Shown here piece after piece: positions 41,397-51,130 of a stretch of DNA of 64,000 bases; within the stretch, counting starts at the first letter, position 1, and each line of letters starts with the position of its first letter. Source of the stretch: an uncultured bacterium (GTDB lineage: Bacteria; Bacillota_I; Bacilli_A; RFN20; CAG-826); the NCBI GenBank assembly GCA_949283025.1, contig CASDRB010000013.1, forward strand, positions 1 to 64,000, in the 5' to 3' direction. The notes under the pieces are model-generated. The model searched no databases and had not been told where the DNA came from. It saw only the letters and a program-made list of their open reading frames with translations. A program made the translations under genes and the position numbers.

Positions 41397-43100
41397 ATGA
41401 AAAAGAAACTATGGCCAGCCTTGATTGCAATAAGTTGTGTTGGCGTCATGTTGATGGCTTGCTCCCCAACAACTTCTAGTTCATCGACGTCTTTAGACAC
41501 ATCGACAAGCGAAACTAGCGAATCTTCATCCACCAGCGAGGAGATTACGACAACAAAATGGTTAGAAATCGATATTAGTCAAGTTAAGACTAAATTCACT
41601 ACAAACGAAACATTCACGTCGCAAGGTTTGATAGTAAAACTTTTTACTTCATACAGTAATTCCACACAAATAAATGAAGAAATTACAACCGATTACCAAT
41701 TATTTTTAAATGGTCAAACATTAAATGAAGGCGACAGTTTAACTCGTGGCGAAAAAGAAATTGTCGTCGCATATACATTAGATAATTCAACAAGATCAGC
41801 TACATATCAAATTGTTGTCGAACAAGCCGTCGTACAAAAAACGCTTTATGAGGTTGTTAATGAATTAGTGACAACCGGCAATTATTCAGTTAAATCTTAT
41901 TATGTCTTATCGCAAACCGATTATGCTGAACAAAATGGCATTATCACTAAAGACGGCGTCTATTGGAGCGAACCAACTGACAAATATGATGATTATGATT
42001 TTACTGATGGGTTTGGATATTCTTCATATAACGGTCGCACTTTCCAATTTAAATTAGAAAACAATAAAGTCGTTCCAACCGGTTTTTTAGATTCGATGTC
42101 TTCAAGAAGTGCCGATTTAGGATTATGGGATAAAAATTCTAGAGATTATTATGGTTATAATATTCCAAATTATTCAATTAATAACATTACAGATGAGGAA
42201 CTGAACTATTTAAAGGATTTACAACCAACACAAGGTTCTATCTATAATATCGATGTCAAATATTCCAGTTGGTTATTTTCTTTAATCGGTCATAAAAACG
42301 CTTATTATAATCCACAAGCTTCTTTCCAATCGGGTACAATTAGAGTAACGGTCACTTCAAGCGGCAATTTAGATGTGTACACCGAATCTTCAATATCTCT
42401 TTTGGCCGCATATCCAATGACCTCAACTATTAATAAAATTGGCACGACCGAATTTGAAGCTTTAGAAAACTTTTTAGCCAATCCTGATTTTGGTGATTTA
42501 GATGTTGGAAATCCATTATTGATTTTAAAAAACAACATCGACAAAGGTAATTATCTAGTAAAAGATAGTTTAGGAAACTTAAGTTACTATACAAGCAATT
42601 ACATTTTTGGAGAATACTTATCACAATTTGAAAACAAAGACTTATTAATAAATTGCATCGAATTAAAAGATGGCAATACTTTAGGAGTGGAAAGCGGAAC
42701 TTATCATTTATTAAATGATAACAACACATTAAAAGTCGAAACAAATCCTGTATTAATAAGATACGAATTAAGCTGTTTTAGATTATTTAATAGCATCGAT
42801 ACCTACTTCCAAAAAATAGATAACACTCAAACATATGTTTATGAACTAACCGAAAGCGAAATGAGCGGATACGACGCTAGTGGTACCCTTGATTTTATTG
42901 TTCCTTGGTTCATCGACAAAGATATTGAAACAACAGTAATAAAAACCATTGAATTAGTTGTTGATTCTGTGTCTAACGAATACACATTTGCTGCATATGA
43001 TGCAGAAAATATTTTATTGGGTAGATTTTCAATTTCTAATTTTGGGAACACCAAAAACGATGATGCTGAACGATTGTACCAATCAATAAATAACATTTAA
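41397..43100 (+). CDS. Surface lipoprotein with bacterial Ig-like domain
   Basis: A 567-residue lipoprotein. The signal peptide ends LMAC (lipobox); a Ser/Thr/Glu tether runs to about residue 50. An Ig-like module of the bacterial surface type follows (about 57-142), with KTKFTTNETFTSQGLIVKLF and ending SATYQIVVEQ. The remaining 420 residues are beta-rich and not recognised; they contain repeated phrases such as NLDVYTESS and a run of aromatic residues typical of an exterior domain. AGGAGGT precedes the ATG. It heads an operon of four lipoproteins. It may bind a host or dietary polymer; this is inference. Confidence 0.8.
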   Translation: MKKKLWPALIAISCVGVMLMACSPTTSSSSTSLDTSTSETSESSSTSEEITTTKWLEIDISQVKTKFTTNETFTSQGLIVKLFTSYSNSTQINEEITTDYQLFLNGQTLNEGDSLTRGEKEIVVAYTLDNSTRSATYQIVVEQAVVQKTLYEVVNELVTTGNYSVKSYYVLSQTDYAEQNGIITKDGVYWSEPTDKYDDYDFTDGFGYSSYNGRTFQFKLENNKVVPTGFLDSMSSRSADLGLWDKNSRDYYGYNIPNYSINNITDEELNYLKDLQPTQGSIYNIDVKYSSWLFSLIGHKNAYYNPQASFQSGTIRVTVTSSGNLDVYTESSISLLAAYPMTSTINKIGTTEFEALENFLANPDFGDLDVGNPLLILKNNIDKGNYLVKDSLGNLSYYTSNYIFGEYLSQFENKDLLINCIELKDGNTLGVESGTYHLLNDNNTLKVETNPVLIRYELSCFRLFNSIDTYFQKIDNTQTYVYELTESEMSGYDASGTLDFIVPWFIDKDIETTVIKTIELVVDSVSNEYTFAAYDAENILLGRFSISNFGNTKNDDAERLYQSINNI

Positions 43101-43110
43101 GGAGATAAAA

Positions 43111-44547
43111 ATGAAAAAAACAATAGCGTTAACATGTCTTAGTTTATTGGCGTTGAGTGCTTGCCAAAACGCTGGCACTTCAACAACAAGCCAAATTCAG
43201 CCTAACGATAATTTAAAAACCATCTTATCGCAGCTACAAAAAGGATACACAGTAAAAGGTTCGATTGAAGTTAATACCTCTTATTATGAAAATGAGGGTC
43301 ATGATATTCCAATGGATGGAGGCGAGCATTTTTCATATTATATTGATCACACTTATCAAAACAATAATGATTATGTTGGGGTTGATCGTCGCTTTTTTGA
43401 AACGACTGATGGCCAAAATCAATATGTTCATGGTGAAAACGCATATTCAAATGATGGATTTGTCGCATTTAATTATTTAGGATATGACAATGTCGTTTAC
43501 GATGATGGATATTCATTGGTGGACGATTTTAATCGCGCCCCATATGCATCTAGCGGTTACATCAATCCATTTACCTTGTTTGAAATCAGCGATTTCACAT
43601 ATGATGAAATTAACAATACTTATCATTTAAATAACTTAAAGGGGACTTTATTATTTGTCCATTATTTTGGATTATTAGATGAGGTAGTAGATACAATTAC
43701 CATTTATGACATTGTTTTTGATTATGATTTTACACATATGAGTTTAACTAGCGATCCGTATTATTCACATCGCACCAATTTAGAAACAGCTACCATTTTT
43801 TATGCTTCAACAATTTATAATGCTGAGGTTGATTTCACAAACATTGGCACAGCTAATGCAAAAGAAATGATGAAAGCCGAACCACAAAAACCAGAAAATG
43901 CAGATATGGCCACCGCTTTATATAATTTAAGGAGGGCTAAATCAGTTACAATTGATCGCCATTTAATTCCTTATGTTGAAGGAATAAAACAAGACCAAGA
44001 GGAATGTGTAACTAGCTATTTTGATGGAAACAATATTTATGGTCAAGTTTGGGATTATGTAATTGAAGAGGGAACAATTCCAACTAAACCAACCGCTTCC
44101 GATATTTATTTGAGCAATATTGATAATCCTGACGAATTGATGGATGTCTATGTGTTAAATGATGCCGGAACTGGGTTTAAAAAAGATTTAAGCGCCACAT
44201 ACGCAAGTATAAATGGAGTGTTTTATTATTCTGATTTTTTAGTTGGCGCAATGGTAACTAATGGTCTTTCTGAAAATATATTTAATAAAAATGATGATGG
44301 TTCCTATTCTCCAACTCTTGATAATTTGCCTTATCTGGCGGTTGATTTATTTATTCCGTTTATTGCTTCGGTTAGTTATATAGTCTCTGGTTATACTTCA
44401 TCTTGCAATGTGTATTTAACTGCCGATGGCCAATACATCGATCGAGTAGAAGTGACGTATGATTACCATTATTATTCTGGCACAGTCATTTATCGTTTCT
44501 TTGATTACAATACGACTACCATGCCTTTTGAAATCAATATTATATAG
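43111..44547 (+). CDS. Surface lipoprotein, paralogue A
   Basis: A 478-residue lipoprotein with lipobox LSAC and a short Thr/Ser linker. The mature part is beta-rich and shares its layout and phrases with the next gene: a start NLKTILSQLQKGYTVKGSIE, a middle NIGTANAKEMMKAEPQKPEN and an ending DRVEVTYDYHYYSG. The next protein has NLKNMKLGFKMNGV, DLGTAQVERISTLPNKPEN and AYVQFSYNYMSL at the matching places, so the pair arose by duplication. GGAG precedes the ATG, 10 bp after the Ig-like lipoprotein gene. The family and ligand are unknown. Confidence 0.78.
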   Translation: MKKTIALTCLSLLALSACQNAGTSTTSQIQPNDNLKTILSQLQKGYTVKGSIEVNTSYYENEGHDIPMDGGEHFSYYIDHTYQNNNDYVGVDRRFFETTDGQNQYVHGENAYSNDGFVAFNYLGYDNVVYDDGYSLVDDFNRAPYASSGYINPFTLFEISDFTYDEINNTYHLNNLKGTLLFVHYFGLLDEVVDTITIYDIVFDYDFTHMSLTSDPYYSHRTNLETATIFYASTIYNAEVDFTNIGTANAKEMMKAEPQKPENADMATALYNLRRAKSVTIDRHLIPYVEGIKQDQEECVTSYFDGNNIYGQVWDYVIEEGTIPTKPTASDIYLSNIDNPDELMDVYVLNDAGTGFKKDLSATYASINGVFYYSDFLVGAMVTNGLSENIFNKNDDGSYSPTLDNLPYLAVDLFIPFIASVSYIVSGYTSSCNVYLTADGQYIDRVEVTYDYHYYSGTVIYRFFDYNTTTMPFEINII

Positions 44548-44557
44548 GAGAAAAAAT

Positions 44558-46006
44558 ATGAAAAAACATCAAATATTAATTTTAGGTTTAGGAGTCTTGC
44601 CAATGCTTTTAGTAGCGTGTTCTCCTAATAATCCAAGTTCATCTACAACTAGTAGTCAAAACGAGCAAAATAATGTTGTCAACACCAATTTAAAAAACAT
44701 GAAATTGGGCTTTAAAATGAATGGTGTTATCACACAAGAAAGAGTCCAAGCCGGTATTGATTCAAACGGCAACATTGTTCCTATGCCTGGTGTCGCAAGC
44801 GAGACCAACATTTATAATTCTGACTTTGTTTATGAATCAAACCAAGAAACCGGTTTTCAAAGAATTGTTTATCAAAATGTCATGGATGAGGTCGTTTATA
44901 TTGAAAATTTAATTGCTTTTGCTGATGAAGATAATCAAGTTTATCGTCAATCTTTAAATTATGAAAATAAAATAGAAGAAGTTTATAGCAATGTTTCGGC
45001 CGGCATGTCTAAAACTAGTTTTGATGCTAATGGTTATTACAATTGGGCATCATTATTAAACGAATCTGATATTGTTTATGACAAACAAAACAATCAATAT
45101 AACCTAGATGTCGATAAAGCTTCATTTATCGTGAGTTTGGTTTTATCTTATCTAAACTCTGGTTTTTATTCGGTGCCTAGACTCGCCTATTTTACAAGCG
45201 ATGAAAATGGTATTTTTAACTCTTTTTATGTTGAGATGGCAACGCGTTTAATGTGGGATTCTCCTGATGGTGTTTATAATTATTTATACATAGTTGAAAA
45301 CAAGGCTGAATTTACATTGTCCGATTTAGGAACAGCACAAGTTGAACGCATTTCTACATTACCAAATAAACCAGAAAACGCGAATTTAGAATCGGCTTTA
45401 AAAACGATAACCGGTAACAATTTTACAATTAAAATAACAGATACCAAACAATCATTAGATGGATTAAGCGAAACTTCAACTTATCAAAAAATGTATTTTG
45501 ACGGCGCTAATATTTATGTCGCTAATTGGAGCGATGAGGAAAGCGATACAAGCGAAACAACGCGTAATCCAAACGACTATTTATTAAAGCCAGACGCGGC
45601 TTCAGAAAAATTATTCTCCTATGTTTATAACAATGGTGAATATCAAAAAGCAACCACCACTCAATTTTCTTCGGTTTATCAAGGAATGTATTATTATGAA
45701 GACTTGCTTCCAATTGTAAATAATGTTTCAAAAGATTTGTTTGTTTATAACAATACGACCAACAATTATGAAAACGAAGCTATTGCTTTGCAAGCTTTAA
45801 CTGGTTGTTTTAATATCGCCAAACCTCCATTTAAATCTTCTCATATCACCAACGCTAGTTCTGTTGCTATTAGACTTAATAATGATGGCTCATTGGCCTA
45901 TGTTCAATTTTCATATAATTATATGTCATTAAGCGATATCGAACGTGGTATAGTAAAAATCGAATTTTTAAATGTGGGAGAAACGGAGATACCCTTCAAT
46001 GACTAG
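44558..46006 (+). CDS. Surface lipoprotein, paralogue B
   Basis: A 482-residue lipoprotein with lipobox LVAC and an Asn/Ser/Thr linker. It is a diverged tandem duplicate of the preceding gene, with the same domain order: two halves of beta-rich sequence joined at a KPEN-containing hinge (about residue 273). The ATG at 44558 follows TAGGAG; an earlier in-frame ATG at 44459 lies inside the preceding gene and would bury the signal peptide, so it is not used. It overlaps the next gene by 8 bp. Function unknown. Confidence 0.78.
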   Translation: MKKHQILILGLGVLPMLLVACSPNNPSSSTTSSQNEQNNVVNTNLKNMKLGFKMNGVITQERVQAGIDSNGNIVPMPGVASETNIYNSDFVYESNQETGFQRIVYQNVMDEVVYIENLIAFADEDNQVYRQSLNYENKIEEVYSNVSAGMSKTSFDANGYYNWASLLNESDIVYDKQNNQYNLDVDKASFIVSLVLSYLNSGFYSVPRLAYFTSDENGIFNSFYVEMATRLMWDSPDGVYNYLYIVENKAEFTLSDLGTAQVERISTLPNKPENANLESALKTITGNNFTIKITDTKQSLDGLSETSTYQKMYFDGANIYVANWSDEESDTSETTRNPNDYLLKPDAASEKLFSYVYNNGEYQKATTTQFSSVYQGMYYYEDLLPIVNNVSKDLFVYNNTTNNYENEAIALQALTGCFNIAKPPFKSSHITNASSVAIRLNNDGSLAYVQFSYNYMSLSDIERGIVKIEFLNVGETEIPFND

Positions 46007-47714
46007 AAATAGCATCAAAACATTAGGTTTTGTAGGGTTTTTGGTATCAATTACCATGCTTTTTGGTTGTTCTAACAATCAAAACAATACAACTTCTACA
46101 AGCGAAAACACCTCAACAATCCCAACTAAAATACCAGTAGAAGTAAATGTCAGTTATGATGGTAAAGGAACTATATCATTATTAGACACATATTATGTCG
46201 GAGATACTGTTGTTTTAAACATTGAACCTGATCGCGGCTATTATATTGCCCAAGTAAAATTAGATGGCAATAGATTATCAATGAATCAAGGCGTATATAA
46301 ATTTGAAGCGACAAAAAATAACTATGACTTATATGTGTTGTTTGATTTTATTGAAACTGATTCTAATGATTTTTCATATCGATACAATGATGATACATTA
46401 GAAGCGTTTGTAATTGGCTATAAACCAACATCTAATTACATACCTGACCCATTAATAATTCCTGACACCACCACTTATAATCAAAAAACATATCAAGTTG
46501 TAGGCATTGAAAAAGGCGGTTTTGCTAGCGTTGATATCAAGGCAATACAACTTGGTAAATACATTACTAATTTACCAGATGGGCCGTTTGATGACTTGGT
46601 TAATTTAAAAGAAATAATCGTCGATGAAAATAATCCAAAATACGCAAGCGAAAATGGTGTTTTATTAAATAAAAGCAAAGATACAATTATTTATAATCCT
46701 ATTGATCGTATACACGGCGAATTAACTATTGAGACACAAATTAAAAAAATAGCGCCATATGCTTTTTCTAACAATAGAAATATAACAAGTATTAATATCC
46801 CTTCTAGCGTTGTGGAAATTGGAAATTACGCTTTTACTTATTGCGCTTTTTTAAAAACAATTTCGTTCCCTGAATCTATTGATGTAATACCAGAAGGCGT
46901 TTGTTATCATTGCCATAGCCTTGAAGAGATACAATTTAATGGCAATGTCGAACGATTGAGCTATTTAAGTTTTGCAAATTGCATTGGATTGAAAAAATTT
47001 ATAGCGCCAAATAGTTTAAAATATCTTGATGATTTTGCCGTATACGATTGCACATCTTTATATTCTATCAATTTAAATGAAGGATTAATTAGCATTGGCA
47101 ATAATGGATTTTCTCGTGCTAAAAATGTTACTACTATCAGTTTCCCATCCACATTAAAATCTATTGGTGACTATGCGTTTAGTGAATCAACCAATTTAAG
47201 AGAAGTGATTTTTAATGATGGTTTAATTAGCATCGGTGATATGGCTTTTTCTAACGCCACATATTTGGCCAATTTTAAAATTCCAGCTTCGGTTGAAACC
47301 ATTGGCCAAAATCCATTTTATGGAAACGCATCGGCATTGACAATTGAAGTAGATGATAGCAATCCTTTTTATGTCACCTATCAAAGCGGTTTATATACAA
47401 AAGATATGCAAACTTTAATTTCATATCCATATGGAAACGCAACAAGCGAAGTGGTTTTACAAGAAGGTTTAAAAACAATCGGAGATTATGCTTTTGCTTA
47501 TAATATCAGCATCACAAAACTTACATTGCCCATCAGTTTAACAGCTTTTGGCAAATCACCATTCATATTCTCTAGTGCAACAATGGCGCTTTATTATCAA
47601 GGAACCATCGCACAATTTGAACAAATTACCATGGATGAAGACGAACCAATCACCTATTCGGCTTATTTTAAAGACAATGTTGTTGTTTGCAGCGATGGAG
47701 ATTATTTGTTGTGA
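45999..47714 (+). CDS. BspA-type leucine-rich-repeat lipoprotein
   Basis: A 571-residue lipoprotein with lipobox LFGC. Residues about 45-110 form an all-beta module with VNVSYDGKGTISLLDTYYVG, similar to beta-repeat modules near cell-surface proteins. From about 150 the protein consists of LRR_5 repeats of about 23 residues (for example LKSIGDYAFSESTNLREVIF and ISIGDMAFSNATYLANFKIP), the treponemal/BspA leucine-rich type found in adhesins of gut bacteria. The start at 45999 overlaps the stop of the previous gene, which shows translational coupling. It should be exposed and bind proteins or glycans. Confidence 0.88.
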   Translation: MTRNSIKTLGFVGFLVSITMLFGCSNNQNNTTSTSENTSTIPTKIPVEVNVSYDGKGTISLLDTYYVGDTVVLNIEPDRGYYIAQVKLDGNRLSMNQGVYKFEATKNNYDLYVLFDFIETDSNDFSYRYNDDTLEAFVIGYKPTSNYIPDPLIIPDTTTYNQKTYQVVGIEKGGFASVDIKAIQLGKYITNLPDGPFDDLVNLKEIIVDENNPKYASENGVLLNKSKDTIIYNPIDRIHGELTIETQIKKIAPYAFSNNRNITSINIPSSVVEIGNYAFTYCAFLKTISFPESIDVIPEGVCYHCHSLEEIQFNGNVERLSYLSFANCIGLKKFIAPNSLKYLDDFAVYDCTSLYSINLNEGLISIGNNGFSRAKNVTTISFPSTLKSIGDYAFSESTNLREVIFNDGLISIGDMAFSNATYLANFKIPASVETIGQNPFYGNASALTIEVDDSNPFYVTYQSGLYTKDMQTLISYPYGNATSEVVLQEGLKTIGDYAFAYNISITKLTLPISLTAFGKSPFIFSSATMALYYQGTIAQFEQITMDEDEPITYSAYFKDNVVVCSDGDYLL

Positions 47715-48139
47715 TTAAACGCGAATACTCATCGATGGCTATCGTCGTATATAAAAATAAAGTGCTATACACGATTGAAAACATATTTGGTCAAGAAAGA
47801 ATTTCTTTGCCAAAAGGACACATTGAAAAGGGCGAAAACATAATTCAATGTGCGATTAGAGAATGCAAAGAAGAAACCGGAGTGACTTTAAACACAAAAG
47901 AATTTGTTGTTAAATTTGCTCCTTATCAATATCGATTTGATCTACCCAACACCAAAATAAAAATCATTAAGAAAGTCTACCCTTATCTTTTTATGATAAA
48001 AGATTTGAAAAGCATACAAATAAGCGAAAAAAATATATTAAAAGCTGATTATTTAAATATTGATGAGTTAATCGATATTGCAACATTTGATAATGTTAAA
48101 TCAATACTGATAAAAACAAAGCGATATTTAAATATTTAA
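47711..48139 (+). CDS. Nudix hydrolase
   Basis: A 142-residue cytoplasmic Nudix protein. The Nudix box is complete: in GHIEKGENIIQCAIRECKEE the Gly, Arg-Glu and Glu-Glu residues of GX5EX7REUXEEXGU are all in place, so it should hydrolyse a nucleoside diphosphate derivative with a metal ion. A GTG start at 47711 is preferred because GGAG lies ten bases upstream and it overlaps the previous stop by four bases; an ATG at 47687 is also possible. It ends the lipoprotein operon, which is an odd place for a soluble nucleotide enzyme. Substrate unknown. Confidence 0.88.
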   Translation: MIKREYSSMAIVVYKNKVLYTIENIFGQERISLPKGHIEKGENIIQCAIRECKEETGVTLNTKEFVVKFAPYQYRFDLPNTKIKIIKKVYPYLFMIKDLKSIQISEKNILKADYLNIDELIDIATFDNVKSILIKTKRYLNI

Positions 48140-48144
48140 AATTA

Positions 48145-48168
48145 AAAACACCTTATAAAAGGTGTTTT
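48145..48168. terminator. Bidirectional terminator
   Basis: AAAACACC (48145-48152) and GGTGTTTT (48161-48168) form a perfect 8-bp stem between the Nudix gene (plus) and the orphan membrane protein gene (minus). It has T-runs on both sides, so it can end transcripts from either direction. Confidence 0.8.
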
Positions 48169-48171
48169 ATT

Positions 48172-50325
48172 TTATTTGTGCCATTTCATAAATAATTTAG
48201 GACCGTCATAATTATTTAAATATAAGACAGTGCCTTCATTTGAACCAGACGATAAAGTGGCAATTGTCTTCCATTGTTTTATTGTATCGCCTTCCAAATG
48301 ACAAATATCGTTGCCAATAAGTCTAAAATCTGTATATGATCCATTAATACGTATATCGCCGTTGCTATCGATATCATACCATTCGTTATATCCATTGCCT
48401 TCTAATCTCAGTTGTGAAGATGATGGCTCTTGATCGTTATCAGTTGTAGATGGCTCGCTATTGCTTGACATAGAATACGTTGAAGAGGTAGAAGAACCAT
48501 CGCTAAACGCAGATAAAATTATTGATAATAGAATTACAAAGATAGCAATATAAATAAATATAAATGTGAGCGGTAGTCCAACAAACAAAGCCGTCCAAAC
48601 ATCATCATAGCAAGCAATAAGAGGACCTCTTGCGTATAATTTGTTTCTTTCCACGTTTCTTTTAACAACTTTATCTGAAATGCAATGACTCATATAATAA
48701 TTTGAAAAATAAGAATACTTTTCTTCTAAATCATTATTTTGCTCGTTAAACACAACGTTCCCTACCATTGCTTTATAATATGTTTTTCTTAAAAATAGAA
48801 TAGTTATTTCAAAAACAAAAATTAAAAAATAAAGTAGCACGGGATAAATCATATAATTTATAAAACCAATAGCAGATTGGTCTCCTTTGAAAAGCTGACT
48901 AAAAATAACTATTGGCCAAATTAAACATGGTAAAAACGATACAATCGTAATTACTATACATAATGCATTAACTTGATTGTAAGTGTTTTTGACTTTAGTT
49001 GAACCTTGTTTTGCGTGGAAATAATTGTTTACCTTTAGATAAACACTCATTAATTTATCATATGATTTTTGATTCGTTTTTAACCAATCCTCATTAATGA
49101 TGTTTTCTGCTTCGCTATCAAATTGTTTATATAGTCGAAGATAGGTTTTATAATTCAAAATCAAATAGGCGATAAATAAAGCAAAAAAGCAAATTCCCAA
49201 TACCAAAATGCAAATGCTAGAAGATGGATATAGGATAAATCTAAAAATTATTTGTGGGAAAATATGAATTGAGGTTGGCAGCAAATCTAAAAACAATAAA
49301 AAAGTTAAAATAATAAAAGGTGGCAAAACAATAAACAAAATTTTGTTAGAAAGTTTTTGAGCTAAAGTAATTTGGTCTTTTTTAATAAATTGACTAACAA
49401 GAGCATAAATATAGTATGACAATGAAAACAGCAAAAATAAGCCCACTAGTATCATTACAACAAATGAATTAACGATAGTAATCACACCACCAACGCCCAT
49501 CAAACTTAAAAAATTTAAAAGTCCTGCTAAAGAAAATAAAGCAGCAAAAATGCCAAACGCAATTGCTAAATATTTAAAGATGTTGTTTCTCACATTAAAA
49601 ATATCATCTGATTGGTTAGATTTAATATTTTGAATAGATTGTTTGGTTTTAACGACTATATCGTTTTCTTTTTGGCCAGCAATAACTTTTGTTTGTTTTT
49701 GAATTTGTTTGGTTTCAAATTCTTTTTGTTTTTGCAATTGTCTTGCTTCGTATTGTTTTTCTTTTTCAATTTTAAGTTGTTGAATTCTTTTTTGTTTTTC
49801 TTGATTTAAAACTATTTTTCTATCGTTTTTTTCTTTTTTTCTTTTTAAAACTTCTTCCGCGATGATTGGTTTAGTTATTAAATGACCATAAACAATGACA
49901 AAAATATTGTAAAGAATAGACAAAGCAATCAAGACAATCATCACAACATTTAAAAGCGATCCCTCTCCTTTAAAGATGTCAACATAAGAAGTATACTCAG
50001 ACATTCTCGATAAATATATCGTTTGGAAAATAAAAAATATTGGGAAAATAAGTAATTGTAAATAAGACAAAACTAAATATTTAATTCTTATTTGCTTATC
50101 TTTTTTTAAAAATATTAATATTAAGCGCAAAACAAGCAAAGGAATTATCGTCGCTACAAAAGCGACAATATACATCGCAAATGATTGCGATAATTTACCA
50201 GCAGTCGTTTGACTAGACATAGATAAATTAATTAAAACAACACTAAAAACTAATGGAATAAAATAAGCAACTAAGTTCATCCATAAAACCAAACTAAATC
50301 GCTTTAAAATAGTTTTATTATTCAT
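48172..50325 (-). CDS. Orphan multi-span membrane protein with coiled coil
   Basis: A 717-residue membrane protein. Several spans lie in the first 150 residues, followed by a long Lys/Gln/Glu-rich helix (about 160-240, for example KEKQYEARQLQKQKEFETKQ) that is probably a coiled coil in the cytoplasm. Further spans occur from about 255 to 400 and near 480-600, and a Ser/Thr-rich linker leads to a small C-terminal beta domain ending in LFMKWHK. No family is recognised. It stands alone between two terminators, so it is its own transcript. Confidence 0.65.
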   Translation of the reverse strand: MNNKTILKRFSLVLWMNLVAYFIPLVFSVVLINLSMSSQTTAGKLSQSFAMYIVAFVATIIPLLVLRLILIFLKKDKQIRIKYLVLSYLQLLIFPIFFIFQTIYLSRMSEYTSYVDIFKGEGSLLNVVMIVLIALSILYNIFVIVYGHLITKPIIAEEVLKRKKEKNDRKIVLNQEKQKRIQQLKIEKEKQYEARQLQKQKEFETKQIQKQTKVIAGQKENDIVVKTKQSIQNIKSNQSDDIFNVRNNIFKYLAIAFGIFAALFSLAGLLNFLSLMGVGGVITIVNSFVVMILVGLFLLFSLSYYIYALVSQFIKKDQITLAQKLSNKILFIVLPPFIILTFLLFLDLLPTSIHIFPQIIFRFILYPSSSICILVLGICFFALFIAYLILNYKTYLRLYKQFDSEAENIINEDWLKTNQKSYDKLMSVYLKVNNYFHAKQGSTKVKNTYNQVNALCIVITIVSFLPCLIWPIVIFSQLFKGDQSAIGFINYMIYPVLLYFLIFVFEITILFLRKTYYKAMVGNVVFNEQNNDLEEKYSYFSNYYMSHCISDKVVKRNVERNKLYARGPLIACYDDVWTALFVGLPLTFIFIYIAIFVILLSIILSAFSDGSSTSSTYSMSSNSEPSTTDNDQEPSSSQLRLEGNGYNEWYDIDSNGDIRINGSYTDFRLIGNDICHLEGDTIKQWKTIATLSSGSNEGTVLYLNNYDGPKLFMKWHK

Positions 50326-50409
50326 AAATCCTCCAAAAAGAACAGGTATATTTTACTATATACTATCTATTAAACAAGATAGTTTTTGAAAATTAGTTAG
50401 AACGAGCAA

Positions 50410-50439
50410 TAAAAAAACTGCGAAAGCATATTCGCGGTT
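50410..50439 (-). terminator. Terminator of LemA operon
   Basis: AACTGCGAA (50417-50425) pairs with TTCGCGGTT (50431-50439) with one G-T pair and a 5-base loop. On the minus strand a T-run (TTTTTTTATT) follows. It lies 22 bp after the lemA stop. Confidence 0.85.
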
Positions 50440-50461
50440 AATGTTAAATTTTGTTTTTCAA

Positions 50462-51130
50462 TTAAAAGAAGACATCTCTTGCTTTTTCTTTAATTTCTTT
50501 AGAAGCGATAAACGGGATGCGGGTCGTGTATCCTTTTCTTGCTGCTACAATCATTTTAGTCGGCCAAGAGTTTACATCATGATTCCATTGATTGACAGAA
50601 TCGTTATAAACTTCACGAGCAGCAGTAATTTCTTTTTGCAAATACGAATTTTGTTGCATGGCATCAGCAATCTCGTTATGAGCTTTTAAATCTGGATAAC
50701 GTTCAACAGCGACATTGATTTGCGTAGCAACATTTTCCATTTTTGAAGCGATATCATTACGGATGGCATCATTTTCTGGTCTTGTACCACCGCGATAAGC
50801 AGCAATAGCAGTTAATGTATCTTTATCTAAATCTATTGCTTTATCCAACAATTTAGCGCAGTTTGATAAAATTACAACTCTTTGTTCTAAATAATTATCA
50901 ATTTGTGATGCGTCTCTTTGTATTCTTTGTTCAAGTTTTCGCAAATGATTGTCAGCTTTAATTTTTAAAATTAAAAATATGACGCCAGGAATTATACCGA
51001 GCACCCAAAGTAAAACCTCAAAAATTGTTGACCCAATACCAACTTTAATCGGAATTTGTTTTGCAATGACATTAACATCGCGGCCTTCTTCCATAATTGG
51101 GGCATTCATCTCGTCTAATGGATTAGCCAT
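50462..51130 (-). CDS. lemA: LemA family protein
   Basis: A 222-residue LemA protein: a short cytoplasmic or outside start, one membrane span (about 31-56), then a helical bundle with conserved phrases such as QIDNYLEQRVVILSNCAKLL, ERYPDLKAHNEI and AREVYNDSVNQWNHDVNSWP. LemA proteins are membrane-bound helical scaffolds of unclear biochemical role, common in Bacillota. It directly follows the 622-residue membrane protein gene (the frames abut) and is preceded by AGGAGG. The strong pairing with that partner fits the common arrangement of LemA with a second membrane protein. Confidence 0.93.
   Translation of the reverse strand: MANPLDEMNAPIMEEGRDVNVIAKQIPIKVGIGSTIFEVLLWVLGIIPGVIFLILKIKADNHLRKLEQRIQRDASQIDNYLEQRVVILSNCAKLLDKAIDLDKDTLTAIAAYRGGTRPENDAIRNDIASKMENVATQINVAVERYPDLKAHNEIADAMQQNSYLQKEITAAREVYNDSVNQWNHDVNSWPTKMIVAARKGYTTRIPFIASKEIKEKARDVFF

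Noticed and set aside
42305-43096. Minus-strand frames inside the Ig-like lipoprotein gene
   Set aside because: They are shadows of the plus-strand gene, which has a signal peptide, a good binding site and an operon context.
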